Part shown: piece after piece, positions 7,857 to 13,203 of the stretch
How the letters are laid out: each line of letters starts with the position of its first letter
Numbering within the stretch: the stretch's first letter is position 1
Assembly: GCA_010671965.1 (NCBI GenBank)
Contig: JAAHIC010000049.1
Location: forward strand, 1-13,203
Origin: Leptolyngbya sp. SIO4C5
Lineage (GTDB): Bacteria; Cyanobacteriota; Cyanobacteriia; Phormidesmidales; Phormidesmidaceae
Direction of reading: 5' to 3'
DNA length: 13,203 nucleotides
Program-made: the position numbers and the translations under genes
The notes under the pieces: model-generated
Database searches by the model: none
The model's input: the letters and a program-made list of their open reading frames with translations, nothing else
Told to the model about the DNA's origin: nothing

Positions 7857-8173
7857 TTTTCACTACTAAAGTTCACGCTGCTGGAAACAGGAAGCATCCG
7901 AAGAGTGATGGATAAGTCTGAGAGCACTTCCTAAAAGCTCCCAACTGCTTAGCGGTGAAGTTGTGCGGCAGTAAATGACTTACCCTAAGCAAAGTCTCCA
8001 GACTGCCTGTACAGTTTGGGGATGAGGTGTCTGTGGGTGGTGTGAACACCTGCAGGCACCGCTAAGGTTTTCGAGTTCTGCGAAAGTGGGCTGCCATGTA
8101 CGACAGCTTAATGAAAGAGCATAGGCGGTAAAAGCTCTGGGGTCAACCGTGACCCGTGCTGCTGTAGCATTTT
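7857..8173 (+). ncRNA. candidate structured noncoding RNA or long leader
   Basis: This ORF-free stretch is a chain of adjacent stem-loops: CTG-GAAA-CAG (7881-7890); GGAAG/CTTCC enclosing ATCC/GGAT (7890-7931); ACTGC/GCAGT (7944-7972); CTTA-CCC-TAAG (7979-7989); a 12-pair stem 7994-8005/8012-8023 with G-U pairs; GGTGTCTG/CAGGCACC (8026-8060) enclosing GGTG-TGAA-CACC; TTTTCG/CGAAAG (8068-8086); GGGCTG/CAGCTT (8088-8109); AGAGC/GCTCT (8116-8138); GGGTCA-ACCG-TGACCC (8140-8155); and TGCT/AGCA followed by TTTT (8157-8173), a weak terminator. Several stems need plus-strand G-U pairs, favouring a plus-strand RNA. I found no hallmark of rnpB, tmRNA, SRP RNA or a riboswitch class known to me. It ends 24 bases before the hydrolase ATG. 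Confidence 0.45.
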
Positions 8174-8197
8174 GCTAGATTTCGTTGTGAGCCGCCC

Positions 8198-9850
8198 ATG
8201 CTGCCAGTACAAAAAGAAACGGTGTCGATGACCACCCGCGATCGCATTCGCTTAGACGCCGATGTTTATAGACCTGCCACAGAGGGCGAGTTTCCCGTCT
8301 TGCTGATGCGACAGCCCTACGGACGGGCGATCGCCTCTACCGTGGTCTATGCCCATCCCATCTGGTACGCCGCTCAGGGTTACATTGTGGTGATTCAGGA
8401 CGTGCGCGGACGCGGCACTTCAGAGGGCAAGTTTCGCCTGTTTGCGACTGAAGTGGCCGACGGGGAAGACACGATAAACTGGGCGGCGCAGCTTCCCGGC
8501 AGCACCGGACAGGTGGGTATGTATGGCTTTTCCTACCAGGGCATGACCCAGCTCTACGCGGCTGCGGCCAAGCCGCCTGCACTCAAAGCGATCGCTCCGG
8601 CAATGGTGGGCTACGACCTCTATGCCGACTGGGCCTACGAAAATGGAGCGCTGTGCTTACAAGCAGGGTTGGGCTGGGCGCTGCAGCTAGCGGCAGAAAC
8701 GGCGCGGCTGCGCGGTGAAGCAGCAGCTTACCAAAAGCTGTATGCCGCCGCTCGCAACTTACCCCTGAACGAGACGCTGCCTACCCGACCGCAAATCCTC
8801 TCAGAGCTGGCCCCAGACTCCTTTTTCCACGACTGGCTAGATCACCCCCAGCCCGATGCCTACTGGGCAGGACTGAAGCCCCAGCTTGCAGCGGTTAAAC
8901 TGCCTATGCTGCACGTAGGCGGCTGGTTTGACCCCTATTTGCGGGGAGATGTGCGTCTGTTTCAGGCGATGCAGGGCAGAGCGCCTCAGCACTTTTGGGT
9001 TGGCCCTTGGGGACATATTCCCTGGGGGCGCATCGCGGGCGATCGCGACTTTGGCCCCGCTGCCGCTAGTCCTATCGATCGTCTGCAAATTCGCTGGTTT
9101 AATCACTTTTTAAAGGGTGAAGAGACTGGGCTGCTGGCGGAGGCACCCGTTTGTCTATTTGAAATGGGAACAAATCGGTGGCGTCAGTTTGCCGCTTGGC
9201 CTGGAGGTAAAGAAGCGACTTTTTACCTCAGCAGCAGTGGTTTGGCCGGAATGCGTGAGGATGATGGGCAGCTAGTTGAGAGTAATAGCCTGACTGAGTC
9301 AGTCACAGATGCAATCGTGCATGATCCTTGGCGTCCGGTGCCTTCTCTGGGCGGTCATGCTGGCATTCCGGCTGGCTCTTTTGAGCGATCGCTGATAGAT
9401 AACCGCAGCGATGTTCTGACTTACACCACGCCGACTCTAAATTCAGACCTGCACGTTGTTGGCGAGGTCGTGGCCGAGATTCACTGCGCCGCGGATGCTC
9501 CCAGCTTTGATCTTTGCGTCATTTTGTCTGAGGTAGATACTTTAGGACAGGTTTATAACCTGACTCAGGGCTATGGCCGCTTTGAGTCGGCTGAAACGAA
9601 CTTGACCCTGCCGCAAACATGCAGGCTAGTTCTTCAGCCCACCTGCTTTTGTATCCCTGCCGGAAATGCTTTGCGCCTGAGCCTGAGCGCTGCCTGCTTC
9701 CCTGCCTATGCCGTCAATCCAGGTACTGGGGCTACAGCAGGTGCAAGCCGTCTGATTGAGTCGCAGATGATAACGCTAGCGATCGCCTCTGGCGGTAAGC
9801 ACGATTCCAAGATTCAGCTAGCAAGTTTAAGTCAGGCAATCTTGACTTAA
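8198..9850 (+). CDS. CocE/NonD family (S15-like) alpha/beta hydrolase
   Basis: A 550-aa hydrolase of the CocE/X-Pro dipeptidyl-peptidase S15 family; members cleave esters, amides or proline-adjacent peptide bonds. The N-terminal part shows RDRIRLDADVYRP (14-26), MRQPYGR and DVRGRGTSEG (68-77). The catalytic triad is readable: Ser112 in GFSYQG, Asp245 in GGWFDPYLRG, and His273 in GPWGHIPWG. A helical cap lies at about 140-235. From about 310 to the end is the jelly-roll C-terminal domain of the family. No signal peptide is visible, so it is probably cytoplasmic. ATG 8198 is chosen because a stop precedes it in frame at 8165 and ATG 8228 would shorten the first strand; no strong Shine-Dalgarno is seen. 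The substrate cannot be predicted. Confidence 0.93.
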   Translation: MLPVQKETVSMTTRDRIRLDADVYRPATEGEFPVLLMRQPYGRAIASTVVYAHPIWYAAQGYIVVIQDVRGRGTSEGKFRLFATEVADGEDTINWAAQLPGSTGQVGMYGFSYQGMTQLYAAAAKPPALKAIAPAMVGYDLYADWAYENGALCLQAGLGWALQLAAETARLRGEAAAYQKLYAAARNLPLNETLPTRPQILSELAPDSFFHDWLDHPQPDAYWAGLKPQLAAVKLPMLHVGGWFDPYLRGDVRLFQAMQGRAPQHFWVGPWGHIPWGRIAGDRDFGPAAASPIDRLQIRWFNHFLKGEETGLLAEAPVCLFEMGTNRWRQFAAWPGGKEATFYLSSSGLAGMREDDGQLVESNSLTESVTDAIVHDPWRPVPSLGGHAGIPAGSFERSLIDNRSDVLTYTTPTLNSDLHVVGEVVAEIHCAADAPSFDLCVILSEVDTLGQVYNLTQGYGRFESAETNLTLPQTCRLVLQPTCFCIPAGNALRLSLSAACFPAYAVNPGTGATAGASRLIESQMITLAIASGGKHDSKIQLASLSQAILT

Positions 9851-9870
9851 TCTTTATATTGCAAAAACGC

Positions 9871-9911
9871 TTCACAATATCTTTAACCAGCGTTCATTTT
9901 AGCTTCACAAA
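9871..9911 (+). promoter_or_regulatory. 11-base-phased direct repeats resembling a Pho box
   Basis: Four eight-base units start exactly 11 bases apart: TTCACAAT (9871), TTTAACCA (9882), TTCATTTT (9893) and TTCACAAA (9904). The 8+3 spacing is that of PhoB/SphR-type (OmpR-family) operators. The second unit fits the cyanobacterial Pho consensus YTTAAYYW fully and the third at six of eight positions; the outer two fit poorly. The AT-rich dyad ATATTG/CAATAT (9856-9880) overlaps it and might terminate the hydrolase transcript. Confidence 0.4.
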
Positions 9912-9922
9912 AAAGGGTGCAA

Positions 9923-9928
9923 CTATAT
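9923..9928 (+). promoter_or_regulatory. -10-like box downstream of the phased repeats
   Basis: CTATAT lies 11 bases after the last phased unit, the geometry expected when a PhoB-type activator replaces the -35. Transcription would start near 9936, just before the first hairpin of the array. Confidence 0.35.
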
Positions 9929-9935
9929 GGTTCAC

Positions 9936-10465
9936 GACTCTTTAAAGCCTGCAATATCAAGGCTTTAGCTGTATTAGAGAACACAGATTAAAAAAAATAT
10001 TAAGCAAGCAAGATTATCCGATTATGGAAGCTTATACTTATCCATACGGTAATCACTGAGATACTTACAGACTTCAGGAATTGATCGTCGCAGTATCAAA
10101 CACCTTTTCAGGAATCGCAATCAGCTCTCCTTAGAGCTTTTCAGATTCAACCGTATTCGGATAGGATTAAATCCGACTTGGAAAAACAACAAGACTTGGA
10201 GGTTTTTAGCAAACTGCTTGAAATTAGTCACTTCAAAATGAAGCAGTTTCAGATATTGAAAGGGCTTAGCAAGTTTGGGGAAACCTGCTAAGCCTCTACA
10301 AAGTCAAATCTGAAAGCTTCAGCCTTTGAATTTGTAGCTCACACATTTATGGACTGAGTTGGTTGGCTTTTGGGGAAAAGCCTGCCAAACATCCTTCTTT
10401 GACTGAACCTTCTGCTAGCTCAACTGTCGTTAAGATGCTGCCTCATATTGAGTCAGTAACTCAAT
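9936..10465 (+). ncRNA. candidate structured RNA: array of about eleven stem-loops
   Basis: This gene-free stretch is AT-rich, lacks HIP1 sites, and is filled with non-overlapping stems: TAAAGCCT/AGGCTTTA (9943-9967); a 13-pair bulged stem (10012-10054); GATACT/AGTATC (10060-10097); AGCTCT-CCTT-AGAGCT then TTT (10123-10141); TCGGAT/ATCCGA (10157-10176); AAAAAC/GTTTTT (10182-10207); AAACTGCTT/AAGCAGTTT (10211-10249); GGCTTAGCA/TGCTAAGCC with inner GTTT-GGGG-AAAC (10263-10294); CAAAT/ATTTG enclosing CTGAA/TTCAG (10305-10334); a GGCTTTT-GGGG-AAAAGCC stem extended by GG/CC and TT/AA (10359-10388); and ATTGAGT-CAGTA-ACTCAAT (10447-10465). It may be the leader of the peroxidase gene or a separate RNA. 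I cannot match it to a known family; strand is inferred from neighbours and a few G-U pairs. Confidence 0.45.
10263..10390 (+). repeat. twin hairpins with identical TTTGGGGAAA apices
   Basis: The hairpins at 10263-10294 and 10359-10388 share TTTGGGGAAA at the tip (10274-10283, 10369-10378), and each is followed by CCTGCYAARC on the 3' side. Their outer stems differ in sequence but both remain paired, as expected for a duplicated element kept for structure. Another TTTGGGG occurs at 10574-10580. Confidence 0.45.
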
Positions 10466-10468
10466 CTC

Positions 10469-12748
10469 ATGCCTAATTATATTCTCGTAGCGTCAGCGGG
10501 CATCCCTCTAGCGATAGGGATCTTATGGGCGACTACTCCTTCTAGACGCTTCTTTCAAAAATTAGTTCCCAAATTTGGGGGACTGGGAACACCCTCGTTT
10601 GTAGCCTTTAAGAATTTGCTAAGGCGACGGTTTCGGATTCAGCGAACTCTATCTGTCGCAATGCTCATTGTTGCTGTAATTGCTGCTGGACAAGTGGCTT
10701 CAGCCCAGATAGAAACCGATTCTCTACAGCCACTTAACCACGCAGCTGTTCCCAAACCCAGTAACCTCAGGAATTTTGTGAAGAACGAAGAGGCCCTAGT
10801 GAGGCTAGGAAAAGCCTTATTCTGGGATATCCAAATTGGTTCAGATGGCAAAACTTCCTGCGCTAGCTGCCACTTTCATGCCGGAGCTGACAACCGTTCC
10901 CGTAATCAGCTCAGTCCAGGACTGCTCCAGGTGGCTCGTACAGATGAAACTAGGGAAGACGGGGAATTTGTTGAAAATCCTGATACGACAGTTCAGCTCG
11001 GCGGGCTGAACTATCAGCTCAAACCCCGTGACTTTCCTTTCCATAAGCTATCTAACCCCAATCGACGCGGTTCTACAGTCCTAGCAGATACCAATGATGT
11101 CGCCTCTTCGCAAGGGGTACACAACAGCATCTTTGATCAGCAGACGGGAGAGTCTACCCCCGAACCGGATGAGGTGTTTAACATTCATGGCATCAATGTG
11201 CGCAAGGTTGAGCCGCGCAACACGCCAAGCGTGATTAATGCAGTTTTCAATTTCCGTAACTTTTGGGATGGCCGCGCTCAAGAGAATTTCAACGGCGTAA
11301 ATCCCTTTGGTAAGCGCGATTCTAGTGCAGTCGTGCTGAAGCGATCGCGTGAAGGAGAGCTGGAACCAACTCAGATTAGCCTCAACAATTCTTCCTTGGC
11401 TTCTCAGGCCGTTGGTCCGCCAATCAGCGCTTTTGAAATGTCTGCCGAAGGCCGCACCTTTTCTGATATTGGCCGCCGTGCTCGTAAGCGCCGCGCCAAA
11501 GCCGCCACTCGAATGCTCAGTCTGCGACCTCTGGCGAAGCAAGCTGTAGCCTCTGATGATAGCGTGTTGGGGCCTATCAGCAGGGAGCTTAAAAATGGCC
11601 TAAACGTCAACTATCGCCGTCTCATCCGGGATGCTTTCCGTAACAAGTGGTGGAACAGTGACACATTAGTGGCCTTGAATGATGAAGGCGATATCACTTT
11701 CGTAGACGGTAAGCCGCTCAATCAGGCCGCCCCCAATGAATTCTCTCAAATGGAGTTCAACTTCTCACTCTTCTTTGGCTTGGCCGTACAAGCCTACGAA
11801 GCGACGCTGATTTCGGATGACACCCCTGTCGATCGCTATCTTGCCGGCGACAGCAGCGCCCTCACCCGCAGCGAGATTCGCGGTATGGAAGTGTTTGAAA
11901 CCAAGGGTAAGTGCATTAGCTGCCATGCCGGACCAGAACTGACTAAAGCCTCTGTCGCCAATGTCAAGAACCAGCCTTTAGAGCGGATGGTGATGGCTAA
12001 CGATCGCGTTGCGGTCTATGACAACGGTTTCTACAACATTGGGGTGCGTCCGACGACGGAAGACCTAGGGGTGGGGGGCAAAGATCCCTTTGGTAATCCT
12101 TTGTCAATGACTGAGCTGGAGCAGCAGCAAGGACGGCCTTTCCCGGTTGTACCAGGTGAAGATCCAGCTCCCACTAGGCGGCTGCGGCCCAATGAGCGCA
12201 CCGCTGTCAATGGTGCTTTCAAAACGCCGGGTCTGCGTAACATTGCTCTTACCGCCCCTTACTTCCATAATGGCGGGCAGCTTACTCTAGAGCAGGTAGT
12301 TGATTTCTACAACCGCGGCGGTGACTTCAGAAACAACCGCGATCGCGATCCTGACATTGAGCGCTTAGGGCTTACCAATCGCGAGAAGAAGGATCTGGTG
12401 GCCTTCATGGAAGCTCTCACAGACGAACGGGTGATATACGATCGTGCTCCATTTGATCACCCAGAACTGCCCTTGCCTAATGGTCAGCGGGGGAATGAAA
12501 GTGCCGTCAAAGATAACGATGGCGACGGTCAGGCTGAAGATCGCAAGGTCGTGCTGCCAGCAGTGGGCAAGAACGGTTGGACAGGCAGTCCCAACTTCCT
12601 CAATCAGCCCATTCCGGTGCGGACATCAGCCACTATTGAACCAACGGTAGATCCTTCGCCGCTAGGCGGCGGCATCAGTCCGCAAGATGCCAACTGCCCA
12701 GCCGGCACTACCTACGTTGCGCTACCCGGTGGCTATATCTGTCAGTAG
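10469..12748 (+). CDS. exported di-heme cytochrome c peroxidase-like protein (MauG/CcpA superfamily)
   Basis: A large (759 aa) di-heme c-type cytochrome of the bacterial peroxidase/MauG superfamily. Heme 1 is CASCH (C131, C134, H135) after GKALFWDIQIGSDGKTS; heme 2 is CISCH (C482, C485, H486). Other family marks are NTPSVINAVFNFRNFWDGRA (W266), FYNIGVRP (Y522) and TPGLRNIALTAPYFHNGG (H600). Typical members are about 330-400 aa; the excess comes from insertions, including the basic RRARKRRAKAATR near 340, and a tail with DNDGDG (682-687, EF-hand-like) and two Cys near the C-terminus. A signal peptide (RRRFRIQR, then a hydrophobic run ending ASAQ, about 52-80) places it in the periplasm or lumen. 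The start is uncertain: ATG 10469 adds another hydrophobic stretch, whereas TTG 10616 would begin directly at the signal peptide. Substrate unknown. Confidence 0.9.
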   Translation: MPNYILVASAGIPLAIGILWATTPSRRFFQKLVPKFGGLGTPSFVAFKNLLRRRFRIQRTLSVAMLIVAVIAAGQVASAQIETDSLQPLNHAAVPKPSNLRNFVKNEEALVRLGKALFWDIQIGSDGKTSCASCHFHAGADNRSRNQLSPGLLQVARTDETREDGEFVENPDTTVQLGGLNYQLKPRDFPFHKLSNPNRRGSTVLADTNDVASSQGVHNSIFDQQTGESTPEPDEVFNIHGINVRKVEPRNTPSVINAVFNFRNFWDGRAQENFNGVNPFGKRDSSAVVLKRSREGELEPTQISLNNSSLASQAVGPPISAFEMSAEGRTFSDIGRRARKRRAKAATRMLSLRPLAKQAVASDDSVLGPISRELKNGLNVNYRRLIRDAFRNKWWNSDTLVALNDEGDITFVDGKPLNQAAPNEFSQMEFNFSLFFGLAVQAYEATLISDDTPVDRYLAGDSSALTRSEIRGMEVFETKGKCISCHAGPELTKASVANVKNQPLERMVMANDRVAVYDNGFYNIGVRPTTEDLGVGGKDPFGNPLSMTELEQQQGRPFPVVPGEDPAPTRRLRPNERTAVNGAFKTPGLRNIALTAPYFHNGGQLTLEQVVDFYNRGGDFRNNRDRDPDIERLGLTNREKKDLVAFMEALTDERVIYDRAPFDHPELPLPNGQRGNESAVKDNDGDGQAEDRKVVLPAVGKNGWTGSPNFLNQPIPVRTSATIEPTVDPSPLGGGISPQDANCPAGTTYVALPGGYICQ

Positions 12749-12790
12749 CGCTGAGTCAAAAAGCTATAGAGTTCTGTTGCTTGAACCCAA

Positions 12791-12832
12791 GTGGGAATTG
12801 ATCTCGGAATCTATCGGAGATCAATTCCCCAC
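12791..12832. terminator. long hairpin after the peroxidase gene
   Basis: GTGGGAATTGATCTC (12791-12805) pairs with 12817-12832, perfect over 15 pairs except for one bulged C, around an 11-base loop. The T-rich tail is interrupted (TTTCAAACTTTT). It is a likely terminator or a processing/stability element between the peroxidase and the next gene. Confidence 0.5.
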
Positions 12833-12890
12833 CGCTAGCTTTCAAACTTTTACTCCAGAGTCTTGAACGGTAACGCTTCACGTTTCAATT

Positions 12891-12896
12891 GAGGAA
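12891..12896 (+). promoter_or_regulatory. ribosome binding site of the last gene
   Basis: GAGGAA ends five bases before ATG 12902 and supports that start for an ORF cut by the window edge. Confidence 0.65.
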
Positions 12897-12901
12897 ACAC
12901 A

Positions 12902-13203
12902 ATGAACATCATCAAAACAGCTTTAGGGACTGCTCTAATCTCTGCTATTACAGTAGGACTGATCCCTGCTTCAGCTCAGGTAGAGCCTGTAATCAGTGAA
13001 ATAGAAGGCCCTTTGCAGAATGTGCGAGTCAATCAGCGAGAACTGAGGGTGATGAATATCACGATTAAGGTTCCTGAAGGAACTCCCATTAATTCGCCTA
13101 CGGCAGAGCTATCTTTTGAAGATCTCAACGCTTTACCGAGACTGCCCGGTCGCAACCGAGATGGGTTTGAAGGCGGTACTGCCATCGTGATCGGTACACC
13201 TGA
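12902..13203 (+). CDS. exported protein of unknown function (5' part only)
   Basis: The first 100 codons of a protein that runs off the window. It begins MNIIKTALGTALISAITVG and has a clear signal peptide, with a probable cleavage after IPASA before QVEP (about residue 25). The mature part alternates polar and hydrophobic residues (VRVNQRELRVMNITIKVPEG, then GGTAIVIGTP), suggesting a beta-rich fold, possibly OB-like. I do not recognise the family. It lies 153 bases after the exported peroxidase in the same direction, with a long hairpin between; since both are secreted they may work together, but this is inference. GAGGAA and ATG give a secure start. Confidence 0.8.
   Translation, partial: MNIIKTALGTALISAITVGLIPASAQVEPVISEIEGPLQNVRVNQRELRVMNITIKVPEGTPINSPTAELSFEDLNALPRLPGRNRDGFEGGTAIVIGTP

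Noticed and set aside
7918..7923. CTGAGA suggestive of a TPP riboswitch
   Set aside because: The other conserved thi-box elements are absent downstream and no thiamine gene follows.
7944..7972. Hairpin with GGTGAAG resembling group II intron domain V
   Set aside because: The AGC catalytic triad and the domain V loop/bulge pattern are not in the right places, and there is no intron-encoded protein nearby.
7857..8173. RNase P RNA, tmRNA or SRP RNA
   Set aside because: No GAGGAAAGTC or ACAGAA-type RNase P boxes, no tRNA-like ends or CCA for tmRNA, and no GGAA-capped symmetric loop for SRP RNA.
11081..11542. 153-codon minus-strand ORF inside the peroxidase gene
   Set aside because: It is antisense to a well-conserved region of the peroxidase, with no ribosome binding site or recognisable protein features.

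Overview
The window looks like the chromosome of a cyanobacterium. The palindrome GCGATCGC (HIP1) and its GGCGATCGCC form recur through most genes, and the gene content fits: the plant-type phytoene desaturase/phytoene synthase pair, a dnaX with a long Pro/Ala linker, and a stand-alone rpsF. There are no transposases, integrases, tRNAs, rRNAs or CRISPR arrays. All assignments rest on reading motifs by eye.

Layout. 1-2471 (+): 3' part of pds (crtP), crtB, and a small MIF/phenylpyruvate-tautomerase-like gene. 2468-5257 (-): dnaX and, 18 bases upstream of it, a fumarylacetoacetate-hydrolase-family gene. The tautomerase and dnaX stop codons overlap. 5258-5399 is a divergent promoter region holding a HIP1-cored terminator-like hairpin in the rpsF leader. 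5400-6500 (+): rpsF and a GTG-started coiled-coil gene. 6594-7652 (-): rsgA, separated from the coiled-coil gene by a long shared hairpin. 7653-8197 has no ORF but holds an inverted repeat at the rsgA ribosome binding site and a run of about ten stem-loops that looks like a structured RNA. 8198-9850 (+): a secreted-type CocE/NonD (S15-like) hydrolase without a visible signal peptide. 9851-10468 has no ORF. It opens with four 11-base-phased PhoB/SphR-like half-sites and a -10-like box, and then holds a nearly uninterrupted file of about eleven stem-loops. 10469-12748 (+): a large exported di-heme peroxidase of the MauG/CcpA superfamily. 12902-13203 (+): start of an exported protein of unknown function, running off the window.

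How the parts relate. pds and crtB catalyse successive carotenoid steps (CrtB makes phytoene, Pds desaturates it). dnaX, rpsF and rsgA are housekeeping genes for replication, the 30S subunit and 30S assembly. The right-hand third is different: two AT-richer, HIP1-free, heavily structured intergenic regions flank the hydrolase and precede the exported peroxidase and its secreted neighbour. The best candidate for something undescribed is this pair of structured RNA regions, above all the 9936-10465 hairpin array. It lies downstream of a possible phosphate-type operator and runs to within three bases of the first ATG of the peroxidase frame.
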